NCBI RefSeq assembly: GCF_033343995.1
Contig: NZ_CP137573.1
Location: 2,513,001-2,577,000 of the forward strand
Source: Streptomyces sp. HUAS YS2
GTDB lineage: Bacteria > Actinomycetota > Actinomycetes > Streptomycetales > Streptomycetaceae
DNA: 64,000 nt
Direction of reading: 5' to 3'
Shown: in pieces, positions 20,355 to 28,436 of the stretch
How the letters are laid out: every line of letters begins with the position of its first letter
Position numbering within the stretch: the stretch's first letter is position 1
Program-made: the position numbers and the translations under genes
Notes under the pieces: generated by a model
Database searches by the model: none
Told to the model about the DNA's origin: nothing
What the model saw: only the letters and a program-made list of their open reading frames with translations

Positions 20355-21614
20355 ATGTCGCTTCTGAACACCCCTCTCCACGAGCTGGACCCGGACGTCG
20401 CCGCCGCCGTCGACGCCGAGCTCCACCGCCAGCAGTCCACCCTCGAGATGATCGCCTCGGAGAACTTCGCTCCGGTCGCCGTCATGGAGGCGCAGGGCTC
20501 GGTCCTCACCAACAAGTACGCCGAGGGCTACCCCGGCCGCCGGTACTACGGCGGCTGCGAGCACGTCGACGTGGCCGAGCAGATCGCCATCGACCGGATC
20601 AAGGACCTGTTCGGCGCCGAGTACGCCAACGTCCAGCCGCACTCCGGTGCCTCGGCGAACCAGGCCGCGCTGTTCGCGATCGCCCAGCCGGGCGACACGA
20701 TCCTGGGCCTGGACCTGGCGCACGGCGGTCACCTGACCCACGGCATGCGCCTGAACTTCTCCGGCAAGCAGTTCGACGTGGTCGCGTACCACGTCGACGA
20801 GGCCGGTCTGGTCGACATGGCCGAGGTCGAGCGCCTGGCCAAGGAGCACCGCCCCAAGGTCATCATCGCCGGCTGGTCCGCGTACCCGCGCCAGCTGGAC
20901 TTCGCCGAGTTCCGCCGGATCGCGGACGAGGTCGAGGCGTACCTGTGGGTCGACATGGCCCACTTCGCCGGTCTGGTCGCCGCGGGTCTGCACCCGAACC
21001 CGGTCGAGTACGCGGACGTGGTCACCTCCACGACCCACAAGACCCTGGGCGGCCCGCGCGGCGGCATCATCCTGGCGAAGAAGGAGTTCGCGAAGAAGCT
21101 GAACTCCTCGGTCTTCCCGGGCTTCCAGGGCGGCCCGCTGGAGCACGTGATCGCCGCCAAGGCGGTCTCCTTCAAGGTCGCCGCCTCGGAGGAGTTCAAG
21201 GAGCGCCAGCAGCGGACGCTGGACGGCGCCCGCATCCTCGCGGAGCGCCTGACGCAGGCGGACGTGACCGAGCACGGCGTGTCGGTCCTGTCCGGCGGCA
21301 CGGACGTCCACCTCGTCCTGGTCGACCTGCGCAACAGCGAGCTGGACGGCCAGCAGGCCGAGGACCGTCTCCACGAGGTCGGCATCACGGTCAACCGGAA
21401 CGCGATCCCGAACGACCCGCGCCCGCCGATGGTCACCTCCGGCCTGCGGATCGGCACCCCGGCCCTGGCCACCCGCGGCTTCCAGGCCGAGGACTTCGCC
21501 GAGGTCGCCGACGTGATCGCCGAGACCCTCAAGCCCGGCTTCGACGCCGAGGCGCTGAAGGCCCGGGTCACCGCGCTGGCGGACAAGCACCCTCTGTACC
21601 CCGGCCTGAAGTAG
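20355..21614 (+). CDS. glyA: Serine hydroxymethyltransferase
   Basis: GlyA interconverts glycine plus methylene-THF with serine plus THF. The 419-residue protein has the PLP lysine Lys229 in [14 protein letters not shown] and the starting ASENFAP and [15 protein letters not shown] blocks. Placed after gcvT and gcvH, it can use the methylene-THF made by glycine cleavage to turn a second glycine into serine. An AAGGA ribosome site precedes the ATG. Confidence 0.97.
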   Translation: MSLLNTPLHELDPDVAAAVDAELHRQQSTLEMIASENFAPVAVMEAQGSVLTNKYAEGYPGRRYYGGCEHVDVAEQIAIDRIKDLFGAEYANVQPHSGASANQAALFAIAQPGDTILGLDLAHGGHLTHGMRLNFSGKQFDVVAYHVDEAGLVDMAEVERLAKEHRPKVIIAGWSAYPRQLDFAEFRRIADEVEAYLWVDMAHFAGLVAAGLHPNPVEYADVVTSTTHKTLGGPRGGIILAKKEFAKKLNSSVFPGFQGGPLEHVIAAKAVSFKVAASEEFKERQQRTLDGARILAERLTQADVTEHGVSVLSGGTDVHLVLVDLRNSELDGQQAEDRLHEVGITVNRNAIPNDPRPPMVTSGLRIGTPALATRGFQAEDFAEVADVIAETLKPGFDAEALKARVTALADKHPLYPGLK

Positions 21615-21795
21615 TTTCGTACCCTTTTGTTACTGGGTTCGTATGTACGGAACCTGCGGGGCACCGCGCACACTGGACAGTGAGCACGGTGCCCCGCCCC
21701 GTGTGGACAACGAAAACGATCTCCCCCTCCCCTCCCCGTATCTCTGCACCACCCCGGCAGACAACGGCGTCTACCAGCCCCACAAGGAGTCCCCC

Positions 21796-23181
21796 GTGGC
21801 CATCTCGGTCTTCGACCTGTTCTCGATCGGCATCGGCCCGTCCAGCTCCCACACGGTGGGCCCGATGCGGGCGGCCCGGATGTTCGCGCGCCGGCTGAAG
21901 AACGAGGGGCTGCTGGCCCCGACCGCTTCCATACGCGCGGAGCTGTACGGCTCGCTGGGCGCGACCGGCCACGGCCACGGCACCCCGAAGGCGGTCCTGC
22001 TGGGCCTGGAGGGCAACTCTCCGCGCACGGTCGACGTCGAGACGGCGGACGAGCAGGTGGAGCGGATCAAGAGCAGCGGCCATATCAACGTGCTGGGCGC
22101 GCACGAGATCCCGTTCGACTTCGACGCGGACCTGATCCTGCACCGCCGCAAGGCGCTGCCGTACCACGCCAACGGCATGACGGTCTTCGCGTACGACGCG
22201 GACGGCGCGCTGCTCCTGGAGAAGACGTACTACTCGGTGGGCGGCGGCTTCGTCGTCGACGAGACTGCACTTTCCAACGAGGGGGTCGACGGCCAGAGCC
22301 CGATCATCCCGGACGACACGGTCCTGAAGTACCCGTTCCGCACCGGCGACGAGCTCCTCCGCATGGCGAAGGAGACCGGCCTGTCGATCTCCGCGATGAT
22401 GCTGGAGAACGAGAAGGCCTGGCGCACGGAGGACGAGATCCGGGCCGGCCTGCTGGAGATCTGGCGGGTCATGCAGGCCTGCGTCTCGCGCGGCATGTCC
22501 CGCGAGGGCATCCTGCCGGGCGGCCTGAAGGTCCGCCGCCGCGCCTCGGCGCTGGCCCGCAAGCTGCGCTCCGAGGGCGACCCGAAGGCGCACGCGATGG
22601 AGTGGATCACCCTCTACGCGATGGCCGTGAACGAGGAGAACGCGGCCGGCGGCCGCGTGGTCACCGCCCCGACGAACGGCGCGGCCGGCATCATCCCGGC
22701 GGTCCTGCACTACTACATGAACTTCGTGCCCGGCGCGGACGAGGACGGCGTGGTCCGCTTCCTGCTCGCGGCCGGCGCGGTCGGCATGCTCTTCAAGGAG
22801 AACGCCTCGATCTCCGGCGCCGAGGTCGGCTGCCAGGGCGAGGTCGGCTCGGCCTGCTCGATGGCCGCCGGCGCGCTGGCCGAGGTCCTCGGCGGCACCC
22901 CGGAGCAGGTGGAGAACGCCGCCGAGATCGGCATGGAGCACAACCTGGGCCTGACCTGCGACCCGGTCGGCGGCCTGGTCCAGATCCCCTGCATCGAGCG
23001 CAACGGCATGGCCTCGGTGAAGGCCGTCACGGCGGCGAAGATGTCCATGCGCGGCGACGGCAGCCACCTGGTCTCCCTCGACAAGGTCATCAAGACCATG
23101 AAGGAGACGGGCGCCGACATGTCGGTCAAGTACAAGGAGACGGCCCGCGGCGGGCTCGCGGTGAACATCATCGAGTGCTGA
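21796..23181 (+). CDS. sdaA: L-serine ammonia-lyase (single-chain, iron-sulfur)
   Basis: SdaA deaminates L-serine to pyruvate using a [4Fe-4S] cluster. The 461-residue protein is the fused alpha-beta form: [21 protein letters not shown] opens the beta domain, and the catalytic alpha domain holds cluster cysteines in [19 protein letters not shown] and [11 protein letters not shown] 21796 is chosen because AAGGAG lies 6 bases before it and the conserved N-terminus begins there. The 181-base gap after glyA may hold its own promoter, but the serine made by GlyA is its substrate, so glycine overload would be drained to pyruvate. Confidence 0.96.
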   Translation: MAISVFDLFSIGIGPSSSHTVGPMRAARMFARRLKNEGLLAPTASIRAELYGSLGATGHGHGTPKAVLLGLEGNSPRTVDVETADEQVERIKSSGHINVLGAHEIPFDFDADLILHRRKALPYHANGMTVFAYDADGALLLEKTYYSVGGGFVVDETALSNEGVDGQSPIIPDDTVLKYPFRTGDELLRMAKETGLSISAMMLENEKAWRTEDEIRAGLLEIWRVMQACVSRGMSREGILPGGLKVRRRASALARKLRSEGDPKAHAMEWITLYAMAVNEENAAGGRVVTAPTNGAAGIIPAVLHYYMNFVPGADEDGVVRFLLAAGAVGMLFKENASISGAEVGCQGEVGSACSMAAGALAEVLGGTPEQVENAAEIGMEHNLGLTCDPVGGLVQIPCIERNGMASVKAVTAAKMSMRGDGSHLVSLDKVIKTMKETGADMSVKYKETARGGLAVNIIEC

Positions 23182-23206
23182 GGCCCGGACCGGGCGTCAC
23201 GCGTAC

Positions 23207-23244
23207 GTCGAGGCCCTCATCCCCCGCCGGATGAGGGCCTCGAC
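23207..23244 (+). terminator. Terminator of the gcv-glyA-sdaA operon
   Basis: GTCGAGGCCCTCATC and GATGAGGGCCTCGAC form a perfect 15-bp stem with an 8-base loop, 25 bases after the sdaA stop. Confidence 0.9.
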
Positions 23245-23323
23245 GACCAACTCCCTTGGCAGGCAAGGGAAGTGGCTCAGGGTGGCCCTACCCAAGGCGT
23301 GACCGTGCGTGCATCATGCGGGG

Positions 23324-24007
23324 ATGGAGATCGCCAAGATGGTGCACACCTACGTGGAGACCTTCGTGTGGCCGGGGGTGGTGCTGACGTTCGTGCTCAC
23401 CTTCCGGAGCCAATTGCGTGAGCTCTTCTCCCGGATGCGCAGGATCGAGACGCTCGGCGGGTCGGCGGAGTTCGAGGCGCGGATCCGAGAGGTGGCGGAG
23501 TTCGCCGAGGAGGTGCAGGAGAGGCACCCGTACGGCGTCGCCCCCGGCCGGCAGCGTCCCCACGTCCGGCCCGCCGCCGTCCCTCCGGCACGGAGCGACG
23601 AGCCCGCCCCGGACGAGGAGATGCTGCACCGGCTCGTGCCCGAGCGGATCTCGCCCGAGGACCTGGCCGGGGACCGCAGGATCGATCCGCTGCTCGACGA
23701 TGCGTTCCGGATGGTGGAGAGCCTGCCGGCCACCGCGATCGTCACGGCGCACGCGCGGATGGAATCCCTGGTCTACATGTTCCTGCGGAACCGGAACGGC
23801 GACGCGTCCCCCGTCGAGACGTCCTTGGTGGGCGCCCTGGGGCACCTGGGAGTGTCGGCGCGGACGCTTTCGCTGGCGCAACGGCTGGCCGACCTCGGCG
23901 ACCAGGTGCGCTACGAGAACACCGGGGTCACCCGGGCGGCGGCGATCCAGTACATCGAATCCTGCACGGTGGTGCTCTCAGAGGTTCGCGGCGCGTACGC
24001 CTCCTGA
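23324..24007 (+). CDS. Hypothetical membrane-anchored protein
   Basis: I do not recognise this family. The 227-residue protein begins with one likely membrane helix (VETFVWPGVVLTFVLTF, residues 11-27), then a basic, probably coiled segment (SQLRELFSRMRRIETLGGSAEF), a proline-rich linker (residues 65-95) and a soluble helical domain (about 110-225). The first part resembles small Streptomyces proteins with a single N-terminal helix followed by a coiled stretch. The ATG at 23324 is preferred; a GTG at 23309 in frame would add five residues. It stands alone between the sdaA terminator and the convergent EF-hand gene. Confidence 0.6.
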   Translation: MEIAKMVHTYVETFVWPGVVLTFVLTFRSQLRELFSRMRRIETLGGSAEFEARIREVAEFAEEVQERHPYGVAPGRQRPHVRPAAVPPARSDEPAPDEEMLHRLVPERISPEDLAGDRRIDPLLDDAFRMVESLPATAIVTAHARMESLVYMFLRNRNGDASPVETSLVGALGHLGVSARTLSLAQRLADLGDQVRYENTGVTRAAAIQYIESCTVVLSEVRGAYAS

Positions 24008-24092
24008 GGGCCGGGGAGCGTCGGCAGGCGATCGTCACCGGGCGTAGGACGCCCGGCGACTCGGAGTGCGCGGGCGTCCCGGTGGCCCGGCA

Positions 24093-24308
24093 TCAGGCCT
24101 TGTTGAGGTTCGCCCAGAACTCGTCCCAGGAGAGCTTGCCGTCGCCGTTGCCGTCCTGCGGCCGGATCAGGGCCTCGGCGACGGTCTCGGTGACGTTGAA
24201 GTCGCCGAGCTGCGCCATGACGCTCTTGTACTCGGCGGCGGTGATGAAGCCGTCACCGTCCACGTCGTACCGGTCGAATGCCTTGCGTGCCGACTCGATG
24301 TCCGCCAC
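24093..24308 (-). CDS. cabD: Small EF-hand calcium-binding protein (CabD type)
   Basis: A 71-residue protein that is little more than a pair of EF-hands. Loop 1 is DVDGDGFITAAE and loop 2 is DGNGDGKLSWDE; both keep acidic or polar ligands at 1, 3, 5 and Glu at 12, so both should bind Ca2+. The GTG at 24308 gives VADIESARKAFDRY, the entering helix of loop 1, with a GGGG stretch 6-10 bases upstream. Length, loops and the surrounding gene order fit the S. coelicolor protein I remember as CabD; the symbol rests on that recollection. It would act as a cytosolic calcium sensor or buffer. It diverges from the GNAT gene 93 bases away. Confidence 0.85.
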   Translation of the reverse strand: MADIESARKAFDRYDVDGDGFITAAEYKSVMAQLGDFNVTETVAEALIRPQDGNGDGKLSWDEFWANLNKA

Positions 24309-24401
24309 TGTCCACCCCTTCTTGGTGCGTCTTCTGACGGGGGTCAGGTTATCGGGCGATATCCGGTGTCCGGCCGCCGGGCCTTGGACGATCATGGAGA
24401 C

Positions 24402-25040
24402 ATGAGCGACGACGTGGCACGGATCCTGGCGGCGGCGGCGAGCGGGGACTTCCCGCCCCCGGACGGTTCGGCGGTGGTCGTCCCGCAGCCGAACCAGCGG
24501 GACGCCGGCGTCCTGGCCTTCACCGCCCACTCGGTGATCTTCACGGACGAGGACCCCGAGTGGGTGCACGCGGCGCTCGCCGCGACGGCGGCAGATCCGC
24601 TCGCCGCGTCGATGAACCCGGTCTTCCTGACCGCCCTGCTGGCGAAGACCGGCCGCCGCATGAACACCATCGACCTGCTGACCGTCGCCGACGCGCTGCC
24701 GGGCGAGCCCGGCGTGGAGCTGCGCGAGATCGAGGACCTGTCGCATCCGCGGGTGGTGCGGGCCCTGAAGTACCGGGACGACGTCCGGGTCTGGACGGCC
24801 GACGGCGGGGTGCTGATCCTCGGCCGGGGTGTCGCGGGCCGCTGGGAGGCCGCGATCGAGGTGGACGAGCACGCCCGGCACCAGGGGCTCGGCCGCGCGC
24901 TCGCGCGGGCCGCGCGGCACCTCACGCCGGGCCCGGTGGTGTGGGCCCAGCAGTCCCCGGGCAACGCGCGCAGTGTCCGGACCTTCCAGGCCGCGGGCTA
25001 CCGCCCGGTGGCCTCCGAGGCCCTGTTCGTCGAGGCCTGA
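24402..25040 (+). CDS. GNAT-family N-acetyltransferase
   Basis: A 212-residue protein. The C-terminal third is a GNAT domain: the acetyl-CoA pyrophosphate loop reads RHQGLGRALARA, followed by VVWAQQSPGNARSVRTFQAAGYRPV, the usual last helix and strand. The N-terminal 110 residues form a second, unlike domain with weak similarity to the core, as in other double-domain Streptomyces GNATs. Acceptor substrate is unknown. The ATG at 24402 follows GGAGA closely. A small hairpin follows the stop. Confidence 0.8.
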   Translation: MSDDVARILAAAASGDFPPPDGSAVVVPQPNQRDAGVLAFTAHSVIFTDEDPEWVHAALAATAADPLAASMNPVFLTALLAKTGRRMNTIDLLTVADALPGEPGVELREIEDLSHPRVVRALKYRDDVRVWTADGGVLILGRGVAGRWEAAIEVDEHARHQGLGRALARAARHLTPGPVVWAQQSPGNARSVRTFQAAGYRPVASEALFVEA

Positions 25041-25054
25041 CCGGCCCCGTTCAT

Positions 25055-25073
25055 CTTTCCGTAACCCGGAAAG
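25055..25073 (+). terminator. Short hairpin after the GNAT gene
   Basis: CTTTCCG and CGGAAAG form a 7-bp stem with a 5-base loop, 14 bases after the stop, separating this gene from the cyclodipeptide synthase transcript. Confidence 0.5.
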
Positions 25074-25224
25074 ACACTTTCACGCCTCAGGCTGACGAGT
25101 TCTCGCCAAACAGAGCGCGATCCACTCGTCACTCTCCGGCGTCGCGGGCTAATTTGCATGCCGTCGTCGCCACACCGGGAGCACTGGGCTCCCAGGGACA
25201 AGCGACGCGAGGGCGACACATCAA

Positions 25225-25953
25225 GTGACTCTCATCGAAGACACGTTCACGGTCCGGCCCTTGACCTCCCTCTGCCGACTCCTCTGGGACGAGGGCGATC
25301 ACGTACTCATCGGCGTCTCCCCCGGCAACAGCTACTTCAACGCCGGCCGCGTCGCCGAACTGACCCGCTGGGCCACCCGCCGCTTCACCGCCGTCGACTT
25401 CGTCTACGCGGACCTGCACGTCGCGGAGCTGTTCGCGGCGCTCGGCCACGCCCCGGAGCACGCGGCCCGGCGCGCCGCGAAGGAACTGAAGGCGGTGCGC
25501 CGCCGGGTCCTCGCCGGTGTCGAGGCCGCCGGCCCCCCGGGCGGGGCACGCATCAGGGTGCGGGCCCTGTCGGAGTTCGCCGACGACCCCGCGTACGCCC
25601 TGCTGCACCGGCGGGTACGGCACTTCCTCGCCACCGACGCGGAGTTCCGCAAGGGCTGCGACGCGATGGTGGAGGCGTTCCTGTCCGGCAAGGCCGACCC
25701 GGCCGGCGGGATCACCGCCTCCCAGCGGACGGCATGCCTCGACTACATCGCCGCAGAGCTGCCGTTCTTCCTGGACACCCCCGGCATCCTCGGGGTGCCC
25801 TCCTCGGTGTCCTGCTACCACCAGCTGATCCCGCTGACCGAGCTGCTGTACGCCAAGGGCGGCGGTCTGCGCGCCGCGCGCAACCAGGGCTACGCCGTCG
25901 TCCACCCTGCCGACGCGGAAGGAGGGTACGAGCATGACCGCCGAGCCGCTTGA
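25225..25953 (+). CDS. tRNA-dependent cyclodipeptide synthase (CDPS, NYH subfamily)
   Basis: CDPSs take aminoacyl groups from two charged tRNAs and make a cyclic dipeptide without a peptide synthetase. The 242-residue protein has the class-I synthetase-like fold with the active-site block LIGVSPGNSYF: Ser32 is the aminoacyl acceptor and Asn35 marks the NYH subfamily. Tyr174 and Glu178 (CLDYIAAELP) and Tyr198-His199 (SSVSCYHQ) complete the catalytic set with AlbC-like spacing. Long stretches (DFVYADLHVAE, FLDTPGILGVPSS, LRAARNQG) closely resemble my memory of Rv2275, the cyclo(Tyr-Tyr) synthase, so cYY is the likely product. GTG 25225 is the first start in frame; GAGGG lies about 12 bases upstream, after a hairpin at 25177-25193. 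Its last 20 bases overlap the P450 gene. Confidence 0.93.
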   Translation: MTLIEDTFTVRPLTSLCRLLWDEGDHVLIGVSPGNSYFNAGRVAELTRWATRRFTAVDFVYADLHVAELFAALGHAPEHAARRAAKELKAVRRRVLAGVEAAGPPGGARIRVRALSEFADDPAYALLHRRVRHFLATDAEFRKGCDAMVEAFLSGKADPAGGITASQRTACLDYIAAELPFFLDTPGILGVPSSVSCYHQLIPLTELLYAKGGGLRAARNQGYAVVHPADAEGGYEHDRRAA

Positions 25954-27124
25954 GTTCCCGCTGTCCCGGCGCGGCGACGTGCTGCCCCCGGAGTGCGCCG
26001 CGCTGCGCGAGAAGACGCCGGTGGCCCGGGTACGGACGCTGACAGGCGACGAGGCCTGGCTGGTGAGCAGCCACCGGCTGGCCCGCCAGGTCCTGGAGGA
26101 CGATCGCTTCAGCCTCCCGCACACGGCCTCGCCCGGCGCGCCCCGGCAGTACGCGCTGACGATCCCGCCGGAGGTCGTCGACAACATGGGGAGCATCAAC
26201 AGCGCCGGTCTGCGCGGCGCGGTGATGAAATCGCTCAATCCGCGCGCCGACGGCCTCACGGACTTCCTGAGGGCCACCGCCGACGACCTGATCGACGACC
26301 TGCTGGCGCAGGGGCCGCCGGCGGACTTCCGGGCGGGCTTCGCCGACCCGTTCTCGGCGGCGCTGCACTGCCGGGTGATCGGGGTGCCGTTCGCGGAGTG
26401 GCGGCGGCTGATGTCGGGCCTCGACATCGCGTTCATGACGAGCGCGGAGCCCTTCGAGGGGGCCCGGCTCAACTGGTACAAGGACCTCGACCTGATGGTC
26501 CGCCACCTCAACGCCCCGGCCGAGGAGAACGCCGGCCTCCTCGGCCGGCTCGCCGCGCTGCGCGAGGAGGACCCGGACTCCACGCATCTGACGGACGAGA
26601 TGCTGGCGACCGTCGCCGTCTCGCTCTTCGGCGCCGGGGCGGTGTCCACGTCCTCCTTCCTGGTGCTCGCGGTCCTCGCACTGCTCCAGCACCCGGAGCT
26701 GATCGGGTATCTGCGGGAGCACCCGGACCGGATGGACCGGGCGGTGGACGAGCTGCTGCGCTGGAACCTGTCGATCGGCGACGGGCTGCCCCGGCTCGCG
26801 CTGGACGACGTCGAGCTGGGCGAGGTGGTGGTCCGCAAGGGCGAGTTGGTGCTCGTCCTGGTGGAGGCGGCCAACTTCGACCCGGAGGTGTTCACCGACC
26901 CCGAGCGGCTGGACCTGGACCGGGAGCACAATCCACACCTGTCCTTCGGCGCGGGGCGGCACTTCTGCCCGGCCACCGCGCTCGGCCGGGCGCACGCGGC
27001 GACGGCCCTCGCGGCGCTGGTGGAGCGGCTGCCGGAGCTGCGGCTCGCGGTGCCGGCGGAGCAGCTGGTGTGGCGCACAGGGTTCATCAAGCGGCTGCCG
27101 GAACGGCTGCCGGTGCTGTGGTGA
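25934..27124 (+). CDS. CYP121-like cytochrome P450, cyclodipeptide oxidase
   Basis: A 396-residue P450, the same length as mycobacterial CYP121. The heme-ligand block is FGAGRHFCP with Cys345; the ExxR motif is DELLRWN, where the usual Arg is Leu-Leu-Arg spaced as in CYP121. Stretches such as GDGLPRLA, RKGELVLVLVEAANFDPE and the end PERLPVLW match CYP121 as I remember it. The I helix has GAGAVSTSS, not the usual acid-Thr pair, again as in CYP121. Known CYP121 pocket residues appear kept (Asn84, Phe167, Trp181, Ser238, numbers shifted by one) but Arg386 is Lys386. It should couple the two tyrosines of cYY, or join cYY to a nucleobase as reported for Streptomyces relatives. A GGAGGG ribosome site lies within the CDPS gene. 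No ferredoxin is adjacent. Confidence 0.93.
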   Translation: MTAEPLEFPLSRRGDVLPPECAALREKTPVARVRTLTGDEAWLVSSHRLARQVLEDDRFSLPHTASPGAPRQYALTIPPEVVDNMGSINSAGLRGAVMKSLNPRADGLTDFLRATADDLIDDLLAQGPPADFRAGFADPFSAALHCRVIGVPFAEWRRLMSGLDIAFMTSAEPFEGARLNWYKDLDLMVRHLNAPAEENAGLLGRLAALREEDPDSTHLTDEMLATVAVSLFGAGAVSTSSFLVLAVLALLQHPELIGYLREHPDRMDRAVDELLRWNLSIGDGLPRLALDDVELGEVVVRKGELVLVLVEAANFDPEVFTDPERLDLDREHNPHLSFGAGRHFCPATALGRAHAATALAALVERLPELRLAVPAEQLVWRTGFIKRLPERLPVLW

Positions 27125-27162
27125 GGCCGCGATGAAGGCCGCGGCGAGGCGCTGACGCACGC

Positions 27163-27196
27163 GGGGCGGCCCCGGCCGGAGGGCCGGGGCCGCCCC
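27163..27196. terminator. Strong bidirectional terminator after the CDPS-P450 pair
   Basis: GGGGCGGCCCCGGCC, loop GGAG, GGCCGGGGCCGCCCC: a perfect 15-bp stem between the P450 stop (27124) and the convergent stop at 27204. Confidence 0.9.
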
Positions 27197-27203
27197 GCCG
27201 GCG

Positions 27204-28436
27204 TCAGCGGAAGACGCCGGTGTGGCCCAGCGAGTACCGGCCCGGCTGCGGGTAGACCGCGAGGCCGTGCGGGCCGCCGCCGACCGGGATCCGGGCGAGC
27301 TGCTTCCCGGTGGCGGTGTCGATGGCGTACACCTCGGAGTCGTACCGCCCGGACAGCCAGAGCACCTTGCCGTCGGCCGAGACACCGCCCATGTCCGGGG
27401 AGCCGCCGTTCGGCAGGTGCCACTTCTTGGTGAGCTTGTTCTGGGCGAAGTCGAAGACCGAGATGCTGCCCTCGCCCCGGTTGGGGATGTACATCTCCTT
27501 CGAGTCGCGGGAGACGTAGAGGCCGTGCGCGCCCTTGCCCGTGGGCAGCAGGGTCGGCGTGGTGAACTTCTCGCCGTCGAGCACCCACATGCCGTGGGCC
27601 ATCATGTCGGCGATGTAGAAGGTCTTGCCGTCCGGGGAGATCTTCACGTCCTGCGGCATCGCGCCCTGGAAGGGCAGCTTCTGCTGGCCGATCACCTCCA
27701 TCTTCTCGGTGTCGACCTTCAGCAGTTCGCCGGAGAACTCGCAGGACACGACGAAGTACCGGCCGTCGGCGGAGAAGTCGGCGTGGTTGACGCCGTAGCA
27801 GGAGACCGGGACGGTCTTCTTCCGCTCCATGGTGTGCGGATCGCGGAAGACCAGCTCACGGTCCATGGAGGCCATGACGATGGCGTACTTGCCGTTCGGC
27901 GTGAAGTAGAGGTTGTACGGGTCGTGCACCTCGACGGCCTTGCCCGCGACGCCGGTGGCCGGGTCGATCGGGGTGAGCGTGTGGCCGCGGTTGTTGTTGA
28001 CCCACAGGGTCTTCATGTCCCAGGACGGCACGACGTGCTGGGGCTGGACGCCGACCGGGATCGTCTCGATGACCTTGTACGTCGCCGGGTCGATGACCGA
28101 GACCGTGTTGGAGTTGGTGTTGGGCACGTAGACCCGGGACGGGAAGCCCTTGACCACCGGGGAGAGCTGGTTCGGCCGGTCGGCCGCGTAGACGTCCTTC
28201 GGGTCGAGGACCGGCGGCATGCCCGCCAGCCCGGCCGGGGCGGTCGCGGGCTTCGGCACCGCGGGCGGCGGGGCGGCCTTGCCGCGGCCGCTCGGGCCCC
28301 GGCCGTCGTCGCTGCCGCAGCCCGCGAGGGCGGTGAGCAGGCCGGCGGCGAGCAGCGCGGAGGCGCGCCGGGTGAACCGGGCCAGCGCGGGACGAGGGGT
28401 GGTGGGCAGGGGGCGGGACGTGGTGTGAGGAGGCAT
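27204..28436 (-). CDS. YVTN-type beta-propeller lipoprotein
   Basis: A 410-residue exported protein. A basic signal peptide ends at the lipobox ALAGC (Cys40), then a Gly/Pro/Ala linker (about residues 45-75). The rest is a seven-bladed propeller of the YVTN/lactonase-like class: blades show SRVYVPNTNSNTVSVIDPAT, KTLWVNNN, GKYAIVMASMD, KTFYIADMMAHGMWVLD, KEMYIPNRGEGSISVFD and KVLWLSGRYDSEVYAID. No catalytic residues are evident, so binding or scaffolding at the cell surface is likely. Its ATG shares one base with the stop of the upstream deacetylase-like gene (TGATG), so the two are translationally coupled. Confidence 0.82.
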   Translation of the reverse strand: MPPHTTSRPLPTTPRPALARFTRRASALLAAGLLTALAGCGSDDGRGPSGRGKAAPPPAVPKPATAPAGLAGMPPVLDPKDVYAADRPNQLSPVVKGFPSRVYVPNTNSNTVSVIDPATYKVIETIPVGVQPQHVVPSWDMKTLWVNNNRGHTLTPIDPATGVAGKAVEVHDPYNLYFTPNGKYAIVMASMDRELVFRDPHTMERKKTVPVSCYGVNHADFSADGRYFVVSCEFSGELLKVDTEKMEVIGQQKLPFQGAMPQDVKISPDGKTFYIADMMAHGMWVLDGEKFTTPTLLPTGKGAHGLYVSRDSKEMYIPNRGEGSISVFDFAQNKLTKKWHLPNGGSPDMGGVSADGKVLWLSGRYDSEVYAIDTATGKQLARIPVGGGPHGLAVYPQPGRYSLGHTGVFR

